In this document: one piece after another, positions 31,301-37,091 of the stretch | How positions within the stretch are numbered: position 1 is the stretch's first letter | Layout: the number at the start of each line of letters is the position of its first letter | Source: a virus | IMG/VR virus record: IMGVR_UViG_3300024999_000236 | Coordinates: 1 to 37,091 of that record | Reading direction: 5' to 3' (one strand) | Length of the DNA stretch: 37,091 nt | Program-made: the position numbers and the translations under genes | Notes under the pieces: model-generated | What the model saw: the letters and a program-made list of their open reading frames with translations, nothing else | Told to the model about the DNA's origin: nothing | Databases searched by the model: none

Positions 31301-32619
31301 TTGGTTTAGCGACAGGTCAAACCGTTGATGTAAGGGATGATTTTGTGGGGAAGGTTAGTGGGAGTGTAGTTGAGAATCCTAATTTATTTAAGTATGCTCC
31401 AGGTCTTACAACATTACAAACACCTACTGGAACTTGGCTTGAACCTACACAAGGACAATTAGATCTAATTAAATCACTAGATAATAGTTTATCCGTTTCT
31501 TCTCGTTTAGAGAATGGTGCAATAGCACAATACCTTTTCTCCTATAACATCATAGCAATTGTGGAGCAAAAATACGGCGCAATCCCTGCGATTGATAAGG
31601 TACAGTGGTTGAAGGATAATTTGAGTAATGTTGTTTGTAATTGGTGGGGGTATGGTAGTGGTCCAAGTGGAAATAAAGCTATAATTGCTAGTTGGCGTAC
31701 AAATAGTTCTTCGTGGGTAAATTTCTCAACAAATAACACTACAGCTACAGTTCAGAGAGTGCAAGGCGTCTTCAGCAATATTCCTGAGTCGTACATCATA
31801 AATAGTGACGGCTTCGTCCACTTCCTAGCCTACGCAGACGCTTCAGACGGAGTAACAGCATCCACCATCTACACGGACTACTGCAACATTGAATTAACCT
31901 TCAAAAAGCCAACAGGTTATGATGTTTTATCTTCTAGTAATCCAAGAAGAGATGCAGGGTTGAGTAATATTTTGCTTGTTAGTAAAAATACAAAAGAAGT
32001 ACAAGTGTTGTTTAATTGGAGTAACGAGTATAATCTAGTGACTTATTCAGAATATTTAGAAGCACCAAGTCCAATTTCAGCAAGTACAGAGGTGACGGTT
32101 TTAAGTGAAATTCCAGAATGGCAAATCGTTGACATCTCAAGTGCTTGCGGAACCAAAGAGGGTATTCATCCTTGGAAATCATTAGCTTATAGAGTTGGTC
32201 AAGACAATTTAAATCTCTATGGTGAAATCGGAATATCAAATCTCCCCTTTGCTTCAGATAATATCAATACAAATATTGGGAGTAAAGTCACAATAAATGG
32301 ATTAGGTTATTTAGCAAATTATACTAAACAATATGGATTAACTGCTATATCAAAACCACTTGTGGGAATTAGCAGATGGTTATGTATGTATAACTCTCAA
32401 CTTTATCTATTAGTTTTAAGCAAATATGTAACGAATGGTTCATTTGTTGTAGATGGGGCTGGAAGTTGCTATTTAATTCCAATTATAGGGAAAAATTTAG
32501 TGAAGATAGATGATGGAATTGTTAGGAGTGGTGTGGTGACTCCTACTAAGTGGGCAACAAATAGTTTAGTTGTTGAAGGTTTTGTGTCGAAAGCAACTAA
32601 TACATTAATTACTTCTTAA
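28384..32619 (+). CDS. Receptor-binding / tail fibre protein with duplicated C-terminal domain
   Basis: This 1411-residue protein starts at ATG 28384, behind AAAGGAGGAATATAAATAA. The N-terminal 280 residues are a structural attachment region. About residues 316-522 look like a LamG/concanavalin-type jelly roll: IFYASLDGTTVAEVGGTDL, later TMAYSGSTTVIKLLVNGSVK, ending NGILADISISNID. A middle beta-rich shaft follows. Two copies of one domain lie at about 839-967 and 1053-1177, sharing KVxWxKxNxSxxxxxxxxxGxxPxGNKA and SDGVTASxIxxDYxxxxxxF. The C-terminus is beta-rich. It probably binds a wall or surface glycan. C-ending codon patches at about 29917-30010 and 31770-31910 contrast with the flanks and suggest acquired segments. 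Confidence 0.75.
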   Translation: MSTMKYFDIGTQTWQRVDSGAINDGVDRIIPSDLKSFHRSQLHSGFLNFGSISDFTLSISTLNAVKINRDLFVNLNSYYVKIPVNTLIQFSAPPSSGIRNDLAYLKATLDSKGYLTGATIQVADNANTLTNISYTLDSVDKGLYKNGSNLAIEICTIPRRNSGSYLPSNPNGAKNYYALGASNSITTTYTGSSVIITVPSTTGMQINDIIKSGANIFLVTAIGSSTQFTATYTTPTSSVSGVLNLTLVSDRVDGNYSNVIDSRDLQINNDLRHRTQFQYNFDYEVKRGSDQFMRGELSPKKLLKTYHGIPKTEIDNNTIFYASLDGTTVAEVGGTDLKNVTATFKPSLVGSGLVVSGYYKRIDVSTFNLNSAGTIDLLVSPLVNTSNGIFSLRDASDKCLLSLVMDTASTRLFLGTGNGTTYYTDTVLGGSTFKYTTMPEIAKQSMIPLRVTMAYSGSTTVIKLLVNGSVKYTITFSGQLPTIKDLVFFSTSDMHNSQNFSAYYANGILADISISNIDRGSLFPNLPADFISGDAVIMPAYTDQRRILSESQTTQTVNSIVKATNLLNSRGVSRVIIGTPNTWSANDTVTVTGMAGELISGVYSSPLATVIKDALSTDTVIYTDSVTGLVAGDEVKLVDRVLGTILATKTIATDGVDTTLKKVTFTATIGVALSKYQVVVMESTASSSVPLVYHMVAGVKTAVVGTWATLSTNVATFTLGTNAGLVAQDIQIDYSMIMPAGQPALSVPTTTTLMGEAGFRLPYANQTITSDYANKVSGRTWENPNIAKTLSAIVANNPAPTDFTTELITSEYAKMFTLDGILTTFSTSVNGDQAVRIHQLNTIKNIERKLGSKIPASTTALKVAWIKSNVSKLIPKLNCSGSSPTGNKATVAIRDNNSNTWTVGGNHTNAGITLISYDITSASTVTLANAIDANGILNVISYGDVSDGVTASVINNDYVSLDIVFQNKIVNLFGLATGQTVDVRDDFVGKVSGSVVENPNLFKYAPGLTTLQTPTGTWLEPTQGQLDLIKSLDNSLSVSSRLENGAIAQYLFSYNIIAIVEQKYGAIPAIDKVQWLKDNLSNVVCNWWGYGSGPSGNKAIIASWRTNSSSWVNFSTNNTTATVQRVQGVFSNIPESYIINSDGFVHFLAYADASDGVTASTIYTDYCNIELTFKKPTGYDVLSSSNPRRDAGLSNILLVSKNTKEVQVLFNWSNEYNLVTYSEYLEAPSPISASTEVTVLSEIPEWQIVDISSACGTKEGIHPWKSLAYRVGQDNLNLYGEIGISNLPFASDNINTNIGSKVTINGLGYLANYTKQYGLTAISKPLVGISRWLCMYNSQLYLLVLSKYVTNGSFVVDGAGSCYLIPIIGKNLVKIDDGIVRSGVVTPTKWATNSLVVEGFVSKATNTLITS

Positions 32620-32684
32620 TCATGTATAAACAAAAAATAATAAATATGGTTGATAAATAAGGTTGCAAACTTATTTATTGTAAT

Positions 32685-32716
32685 AAAAGAGCTATGCTGA
32701 TACATGGCTCTTTTCC
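32685..32716 (+). terminator. Terminator after receptor-binding gene
   Basis: AAAAGAGCTATG (32685-32696) pairs with CATGGCTCTTTT (32703-32714, one G-T) over a 6-base loop, ending in T residues. Confidence 0.85.
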
Positions 32717-32757
32717 AATTTCTAAAAACTTTTGTCAGAAAGGATGATTAAATTATA

Positions 32758-33750
32758 ATGACGAGAAAAAAGACGAACGAAGAATTTATTAATGAATTAT
32801 ATAATTTAAGAGGTAATCAATATGAAGTATTAGAAAAATATAATGGGAGTCGTATTAAATTATTAACTAGACATAATTGTAATGAATGTAATAATTATGA
32901 ATGGGAAGTTTCTCCTTATGATTTAATAAGTAAAGAAGTGCAATGTCCAGTTTGTCAGCATAAAAAACAAGGAGAGATGAGAGCAAGATCGCAGGAAACT
33001 TTTGAATCACAAGTTTTTAATGTTTTTGGCGATAAATATATTATTAAAGGAAAGTTTAAGAATATTGACAAACAAATTGAAGTTTATTGTACTATTTGTA
33101 ATAAATCATGGAGTCCTATTCCTTATCATCTATTGAATGGACATGGATGTCCACATTGTAATGGAAATGCTCAAAAAACAACAGATGAATTCACTCAACA
33201 AATAAAAGATAAACATAAGAATAGATACACAGTAATTGGTAAATACATAAATTCAAAAACAAAAATAGAAATATTATGTAATATCTGCAATGAACCTTGG
33301 TTAATATTCCCTAATAATTTAATAAGAGATTATGGTGGATGTCCAAATTGTAACCTTAATAGAGCAGAATTAGCAATTAAAGAATGCTTAACTCAAAAGC
33401 AAATCAATTTTAAACCTCAATATAAATTTGATGATTGTCGTAACATTAAACCATTACCTTTTGATTCAGCAATATTAGATGAATATAATAATGTAATAGG
33501 TTTAATCGAAGCAGATGGGCAACAGCATTTTGAACCTGTGAGATTTGGTGGTATATCGCAAGAAAAAGCAGAGAAGAATTTTATAGAAACTAAAAAGAGG
33601 GATAAGATTAAAACGGAATACTGTGAGAAAAATCATATCCCCTTACTCAGAATCCCATATTGGGAGTTCAACAACATAGAACAAATAATAAATAATTTCA
33701 TCCAAGAACTATCACCCCAACAAGATAATTCTATTTTAATTGCCAAATAA
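32758..33750 (+). CDS. EDxHD (I-Bth0305I-like) homing endonuclease with three zinc-ribbon repeats
   Basis: The product has 330 residues; AGAAAGGATGATTAAATTATA precedes ATG 32758. Residues about 18-200 comprise three zinc-ribbon-like repeats of the DUF723 type with paired CxxC motifs: Cys41/44 with Cys63/66, Cys111/114 with Cys131/134, and Cys174/177 with Cys195/198. The catalytic domain (about 200-320) resembles the Vsr-related EDxHD endonuclease I-Bth0305I: Glu204 in NRAELAIKE, Asp236 in LPFDSAILD, then LIEADGQQHFEPVRFGG with Asp253 and His257. It would act as a free-standing mobile endonuclease. It separates the receptor-binding gene from the next tail gene and is a different nuclease type from the others in the window. 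Confidence 0.85.
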   Translation: MTRKKTNEEFINELYNLRGNQYEVLEKYNGSRIKLLTRHNCNECNNYEWEVSPYDLISKEVQCPVCQHKKQGEMRARSQETFESQVFNVFGDKYIIKGKFKNIDKQIEVYCTICNKSWSPIPYHLLNGHGCPHCNGNAQKTTDEFTQQIKDKHKNRYTVIGKYINSKTKIEILCNICNEPWLIFPNNLIRDYGGCPNCNLNRAELAIKECLTQKQINFKPQYKFDDCRNIKPLPFDSAILDEYNNVIGLIEADGQQHFEPVRFGGISQEKAEKNFIETKKRDKIKTEYCEKNHIPLLRIPYWEFNNIEQIINNFIQELSPQQDNSILIAK

Positions 33751-33771
33751 TCAATCATAATATAATAAATC

Positions 33772-33833
33772 AACTCAATAAAGTTCAATAAAGTTCAATA
33801 AAGTTCAATAAAGTTCAATAAAGTTCAATAAAG
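33772..33833 (+). repeat. Tandem 10-bp repeat array leading into a Shine-Dalgarno
   Basis: AAGTTCAATA occurs five times without change at 33781-33830, preceded by a variant CAACTCAATA (33771-33780) and followed by AAGGAGGTAC, whose AAGGAGG is the ribosome binding site of the next gene. The period equals one DNA helical turn. The array has no spacers. Similar AACTCAATAAAT units occur at 282-306. Confidence 0.9.
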
Positions 33834-33847
33834 GAGGTACAATCTTA

Positions 33848-34732
33848 ATGAAAACAATACTATTCGATAGAATTTCTAATAAAATTACAGGAATCGACAG
33901 AGAAAAATTAAACTTCGAATACTCGGTTCTGCTCCCATTTCCTATCAATCTCAATAAAACAATATCTGAACCAACAAATGAAAAAATACAAAAAGTCAAT
34001 GATAATGGTGAATATTTATACAAAGATAATATCCAAACCATTACAGATGAATTTGGCAATGAAATTGAGACATATGATGAGACTATTGAATCAGAAAAAG
34101 TAATAGAATGGGACAAACAAACTGTAACTTACCGTATAGCATCAGATGAATATATTACAGAATTGCAAGATGTGATTCAAGAGGATGGTTCAATAGTTCA
34201 AGAAGAAGTTCAAATTATTGTATATCAAGAAATAACAAATGTAGTTAATGTTCCTAAGACTATTGTAAAATTAGAACCTGTAATGATTGATGGAATAGTT
34301 GGTAGAATTTATACATTAGAAAATGGATATATGAATTTTGATTATCATGAGGTTTTGGAAGCAAAGAAACAAAGTATAAATAATAATTCATTGACCAATC
34401 TCTGCTTTTTTGATGAGGACTTCATTAATAACGATTTAATCTTATCAAATTGCAGTATCGGTGATGGGATTTTAATCTTACATTCTGGAGGAGTTGTTTC
34501 TAAAACAGTTCAACTCCCTAAATTAACAAACATCATAGAAATTTACCAAGAATCACAAAATAATGGATTGGTTTTTGAAGTAAATGATGTTCAAGTACAT
34601 TTTGAAGGAGACACAATAATATCGTCTAAAGGTAGGGTTAAATTACCTGAATACATAAATGAAATTACGATAAAAGTATCAAATCCAATAAATAAGAATC
34701 TTGAATTGTATGCGTTAGGAGTGATGTGTTAA
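33848..34732 (+). CDS. Putative structural protein of the tail/lysis junction
   Basis: This 294-residue protein starts at ATG 33848, eight bases past AAGGAGGT. The N-terminal two thirds is rich in Glu, Thr, Ile and Val with alternating strands (ITDEFGNEIETYDETIESEK, TYRIASDEYITELQDVIQED). The last 110 residues look like a beta-sandwich (GDGILILHSGGVVSKTVQLP, ending LELYALGVMC) that could contact other tail parts or glycans. There is no signal peptide. It lies between the endonuclease and lysis genes, where Gram-positive siphophages often keep a minor tail or fibre-related protein. No named family is recognised. The tandem repeat array before its ribosome binding site is unusual. Confidence 0.5.
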   Translation: MKTILFDRISNKITGIDREKLNFEYSVLLPFPINLNKTISEPTNEKIQKVNDNGEYLYKDNIQTITDEFGNEIETYDETIESEKVIEWDKQTVTYRIASDEYITELQDVIQEDGSIVQEEVQIIVYQEITNVVNVPKTIVKLEPVMIDGIVGRIYTLENGYMNFDYHEVLEAKKQSINNNSLTNLCFFDEDFINNDLILSNCSIGDGILILHSGGVVSKTVQLPKLTNIIEIYQESQNNGLVFEVNDVQVHFEGDTIISSKGRVKLPEYINEITIKVSNPINKNLELYALGVMC

Positions 34733-35067
34733 TGTCTGATTCGATTGATCTATGGCAAATTGTAGAGAAAGATTTAGAAAAACAAACGGGTAGTCTAAGC
34801 AAGAATGTCAGTTACTTGGAATATTACAGTGATATATTAGGTTTAATTTTAAAAGAAATGGTCTCAATATTACCTCCAGAATCAATTACTCCTCAATTAC
34901 AAGCAAAAGTTAATATATTAAGTACAATATTAGAACATTCTAGTATTGATTTATCAAATATTTCTTCTCCTTTAGAAATATGGAAAGTTGGAGGAATCAT
35001 TGACCTTAAAAAAATTAATACAGAATTACGAGAGATGTACATTTCAGCGAAAATGAGTGGTGTTTAA
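34732..35067 (+). CDS. Hypothetical 111-aa protein
   Basis: The ATG at 34732 overlaps the upstream stop as TAATG, so the two genes are probably coupled. It encodes 111 residues, mostly helical: a first helix SIDLWQIVEKDLEKQ, a middle with LEYYSDILGLILKEMVSILP and QLQAKVNILSTILEHSSIDL, and a C-terminal helix. There is no transmembrane segment or Cys. A small helical protein between a tail gene and the lysis enzymes could be a chaperone or tail component; none is recognised. Confidence 0.5.
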   Translation: MSDSIDLWQIVEKDLEKQTGSLSKNVSYLEYYSDILGLILKEMVSILPPESITPQLQAKVNILSTILEHSSIDLSNISSPLEIWKVGGIIDLKKINTELREMYISAKMSGV

Positions 35068-35069
35068 TC

Positions 35070-35549
35070 ATGGATATTAATGAAATAAAACCAACAGATA
35101 TATTAGCATATAAAGGTTCAAATCCAATATCAAAAATAGTTAAAAAATTAACAAATTCTAATTATTCACATTTGATAATTTATATATCAGATGGCATTGC
35201 AATAGAAGCAGATTGGAATGGAATTCAATATTGTAATATAGATAAATATAAAAATTATCTAGATGTCTATACATGCGATTCTTTAACAGATATTCAAAGA
35301 AAATTAATTTGTGATTATGCTATATCAAAAGTTGGAGATAAGTACGATTATGGTTTATTAATTTTTATGTTTTTGAAAAGAATATTAAAGTTCAGGTTTA
35401 GAATCAGGGATAGAAATAGTGATGTGTGTAGTGAATTGGTTAATGATTCATATGCTAAAGTTGATGGAATGAGATTAGTAAAGAAAAGATATCCTTCGCC
35501 ACAAGAGGTAATTAGTTCAGATAAGTTAAGGTATATTAGAAGTTATTAA
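35070..35549 (+). CDS. Permuted papain-fold hydrolase (YaeF/YiiX, C92-like)
   Basis: This 159-residue protein begins two bases after the previous stop. It has the circularly permuted NlpC/P60 layout: KPTDILAYKGSNPISKIVKK with a polar opening, then NYSHLIIYISDGIAIEADWNG bearing His34 and Glu46, and at the end RNSDVCSELVNDSY with Cys120 as likely nucleophile. In the permuted family the His comes before the Cys, as seen here. Members cleave peptide, amide or acyl bonds; in a lysis-adjacent position a peptidoglycan or tail-processing role is likely. No signal peptide is seen, so it would need holin-dependent export or be packed in the particle. Confidence 0.7.
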   Translation: MDINEIKPTDILAYKGSNPISKIVKKLTNSNYSHLIIYISDGIAIEADWNGIQYCNIDKYKNYLDVYTCDSLTDIQRKLICDYAISKVGDKYDYGLLIFMFLKRILKFRFRIRDRNSDVCSELVNDSYAKVDGMRLVKKRYPSPQEVISSDKLRYIRSY

Positions 35550-35630
35550 ATAATTAATATTTCAGAAAATAGTGGAGAATGGATAATAAGATTTAATTCT
35601 TTTTATTAATTAAATGGAAGGTGAATAATT

Positions 35631-36506
35631 ATGATAAAAAATAAGGTAGTCGTGCTCGATATAGGTCATGGAGGTCGTGATCCAGGGGCATTGGGTATTA
35701 AAACACAAGAAAAAAATAATAATTTAACTTTAGGACTAAAAGTAGGAAAAATACTTCAACAACATGGAGTCACAGTAAATTATACTAGAACAACTGATAA
35801 AGATTTTTGTTCAAATTCATATGATATAAATGAAGATTTACAGAATCGTATTGCAATTGCGAAACAATATAATCCTGATGTCTTTATAAGTTTTCATAAT
35901 AATGCGTTTAATAAATCAGCCAAAGGAATCGAATGTCACTGTTTTAAATTTGGAGGAACAGATGAGAAATTAAGTAGAAGTATTCAAAGTAATATGGTTT
36001 TTGCTTTAAACATGATGATTGCCCGTAAAGTTAAGGCAAGTAATTTTTATGTTTTGCGTAAATTCGATGGAACAAATACAGATGCTTGTTTAGTTGAATA
36101 TGGATTTATTGATTCTGAGGAAGATGCTATTTTAGCAAATATGGATAAAGCGAGTGTTGCTATTAGTAAGGGGATTTTAGAGCATCTTGATATTGCTTAT
36201 AAAGAACAAATTACTTCTACTATTCAATCAGCAATAAATAATAATCAAGGAGTGAATGATATGTTAGATGTTTGTGTATTGCTTTACAGTAAAGAAGATT
36301 ATTGGTCTGGGACAGATGTTTCTGAAAAAAATGGTAACTGTGCTTTATTTATTCGACCTGCTGATAAATCTGTACCAAAAGATGCGATGAGTTCAAAGAA
36401 GTTGATTATAGTTGGAGGATCTAGTGTTGGACATCCTTGTGAAATTTTATTAAGTGGAAAAACAAAATACAATACGGCTGAAGCAGTTGGAAAATATTTA
36501 GGATAA
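35631..36506 (+). CDS. Endolysin: N-acetylmuramoyl-L-alanine amidase (Amidase_3) with C-terminal wall-binding module
   Basis: This 291-residue protein starts at ATG 35631, behind ATGGAAGGTGAATAATT. Residues about 4-185 are an Amidase_3 (MurNAc-LAA) zinc amidase: VVVLDIGHGGRDPGALG with His13, QEKNNNLTL with Glu27, DVFISFHNNAFNKSAKG with His89, and the catalytic Glu156 in CLVEYGFID. It cuts the MurNAc-L-alanine bond of peptidoglycan at lysis. Residues about 205-291 form a second domain (DVCVLLYSKEDYW, KLIIVGGSSVGHPCEILLSG, KYNTAEAVGKYLG) recalling CW_binding_2-type wall anchors. There is no signal peptide, as for holin-dependent endolysins. A terminator follows. Confidence 0.88.
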   Translation: MIKNKVVVLDIGHGGRDPGALGIKTQEKNNNLTLGLKVGKILQQHGVTVNYTRTTDKDFCSNSYDINEDLQNRIAIAKQYNPDVFISFHNNAFNKSAKGIECHCFKFGGTDEKLSRSIQSNMVFALNMMIARKVKASNFYVLRKFDGTNTDACLVEYGFIDSEEDAILANMDKASVAISKGILEHLDIAYKEQITSTIQSAINNNQGVNDMLDVCVLLYSKEDYWSGTDVSEKNGNCALFIRPADKSVPKDAMSSKKLIIVGGSSVGHPCEILLSGKTKYNTAEAVGKYLG

Positions 36507-36523
36507 TAAAACAAATGCCAATT

Positions 36524-36556
36524 AGAGGTATAAAATAAAAATTACACCTCTTTATT
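36524..36556 (+). terminator. Terminator after endolysin
   Basis: AGAGGTATAA (36524-36533) pairs with TTACACCTCT (36542-36551) over 8 bases with one non-canonical pair; TTTATT follows. Confidence 0.7.
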
Positions 36557-36604
36557 AACCTATTAAATTGGTCAATATTATTTTATTCAGTTTTGTATGT
36601 ATTT

Positions 36605-36665
36605 GACAGCCAGATATTGCCCATCTGGACTGTCATTTGGGAATTACAAAGCGTTAACTTTGTAA
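36605..36665 (+). other. Two consecutive hairpins in the holin-like gene leader
   Basis: GACAGCCAGAT (36605-36615) pairs with ATCTGG-A-CTGTC (36623-36634) with a single bulged A. Then TTACAAAG (36644-36651) pairs with CTTTGTAA (36658-36665). Neither has a clean T tract, so these look like leader structures rather than simple terminators. They lie between the endolysin and the holin-like gene. Confidence 0.55.
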
Positions 36666-36707
36666 GACTTGTCTGAATTATACATCAAGAAAGGGGCAAT
36701 TGTCAAC

Positions 36708-37091
36708 ATGAAAAATATAATTATGGAAGAGGTGTTGAATTTGAGCATTGAGCCAGAAATAAAGGAAGTTTTGGACGACCATAAAAAAATATTAGAGGAG
36801 CATACAGATAAGATTCAGGATCTTCAAATTGATAATGCTAGTACAAAGGAGCAATTAAATTCGATTAAAACACAAATGAATGATGTAAAGGAAATTGTAA
36901 CAGAATTTAAAACTAGTTATTTACAGACAACAAGTTCAATGATGGGAACATTAAGCCAAGTGGTAATTAATACTAGCAATAATAATAAAGAAATTGCAAC
37001 AACCACTAATAATAATAAAACTCAAATTGCACTCAAGGTTTTAGCTATTGTTGGTGGTTTAATTGTTGGGTGGTTTGCTTTAAAGGGAGTC
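36708..37091 (+). CDS. XhlA/holin-like protein (runs off window end)
   Basis: The frame from ATG 36708 is open to the right edge (128 codons so far). AAAGGGGC lies ten bases before it; a second in-frame start, TTG 36741, is six bases after GAGGTG at 36729-36734 and would give MSIEPEIKEVLDDHKKILEE. The product has an N-terminal coiled coil (HKKILEEHTDKIQDLQIDNA and on), an Asn/Thr-rich hinge, and a C-terminal hydrophobic segment (ALKVLAIVGGLIVGWFALKG), the plan of XhlA-type cell-surface hemolysin or holin-associated proteins. It would help release the endolysin. Two usable starts recall dual-start holins. The C-terminus is missing. Confidence 0.65.
   Translation, partial: MKNIIMEEVLNLSIEPEIKEVLDDHKKILEEHTDKIQDLQIDNASTKEQLNSIKTQMNDVKEIVTEFKTSYLQTTSSMMGTLSQVVINTSNNNKEIATTTNNNKTQIALKVLAIVGGLIVGWFALKGV

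Noticed and set aside
28384-32619. Diversity-generating retroelement target
   Set aside because: The receptor-binding gene has domain duplication but no reverse transcriptase, template repeat or adenine-focused variable repeat was seen.
33771-33833. CRISPR array
   Set aside because: The unit is 10 bases, perfectly head to tail, with no spacers and no Cas genes nearby.
1-37091. tRNA or rRNA genes
   Set aside because: No cloverleaf with GGTTCRA-type T arm and acceptor pairing was found; the isolated GGTTCGAG near 9770 is inside a coding region.

Overview
The window reads as part of a temperate siphovirus, either a prophage or a phage genome, of a low-GC Bacillota host of Bacillus, Clostridium or Paenibacillus type. 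The evidence is the strong A+T richness, AGGAGG-type ribosome binding sites with some TTG starts, TTGACA/TATAAT promoters with 17-base spacers, a tyrosine recombinase, a small Cro/CI repressor with a divergent promoter region, three antirepressor-type proteins, a long-tail morphogenesis cluster and a lysis cassette. Species cannot be named from sequence alone. Terminase, portal, capsid and major tail protein genes are not seen.

Left part (1-13092): early, replication and regulatory genes. In order: the C-terminal end of a homing endonuclease; two small proteins; an ORF6N/KilAC antirepressor; a RuvC-type resolvase whose first catalytic Asp lies upstream of any normal start codon; a structured leader (copy A); a seven-repeat homing endonuclease; a tyrosine integrase; a second leader (copy B); an AEP-type primase with a zinc finger; then, convergent to it, a Bro-N antirepressor. 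A promoter/operator region separates that gene from a 68-aa repressor. Two unknown early genes with their own strong promoter, a ten-codon leader peptide, a P22_AR_N/KilAC antirepressor and another repeat-type homing endonuclease follow.

Right part (13128-37091): tail and lysis. It holds a tail-assembly-chaperone-like gene, a small morphogenesis-type gene, a lipoprotein with its own promoter and terminator directly before the tape measure, a 2033-aa tape measure (about 300 nm of tail at 1.5 angstrom per residue), Dit, a 1481-aa Tal-like tip protein, small accessory genes, an HNH endonuclease, a 1411-aa receptor-binding-like protein, an EDxHD endonuclease, a repeat-preceded tail gene, a permuted-papain hydrolase, an Amidase_3 endolysin and a XhlA/holin-like gene cut by the window edge.

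Most notable: (1) two diverged copies of a pseudoknot-forming leader upstream of the HE-integrase pair and the primase, with one stem changed in sequence but kept in pairing; (2) five homing endonucleases in 34 kb, two sharing HNH-associated repeats with a PD-(D/E)XK-like nuclease; (3) a hairpin loop complementary to two copies of the CATAGGAG ribosome-binding segment; (4) a 10-bp tandem array running into a Shine-Dalgarno; (5) a lipoprotein moron next to the tape measure, suggesting superinfection exclusion.
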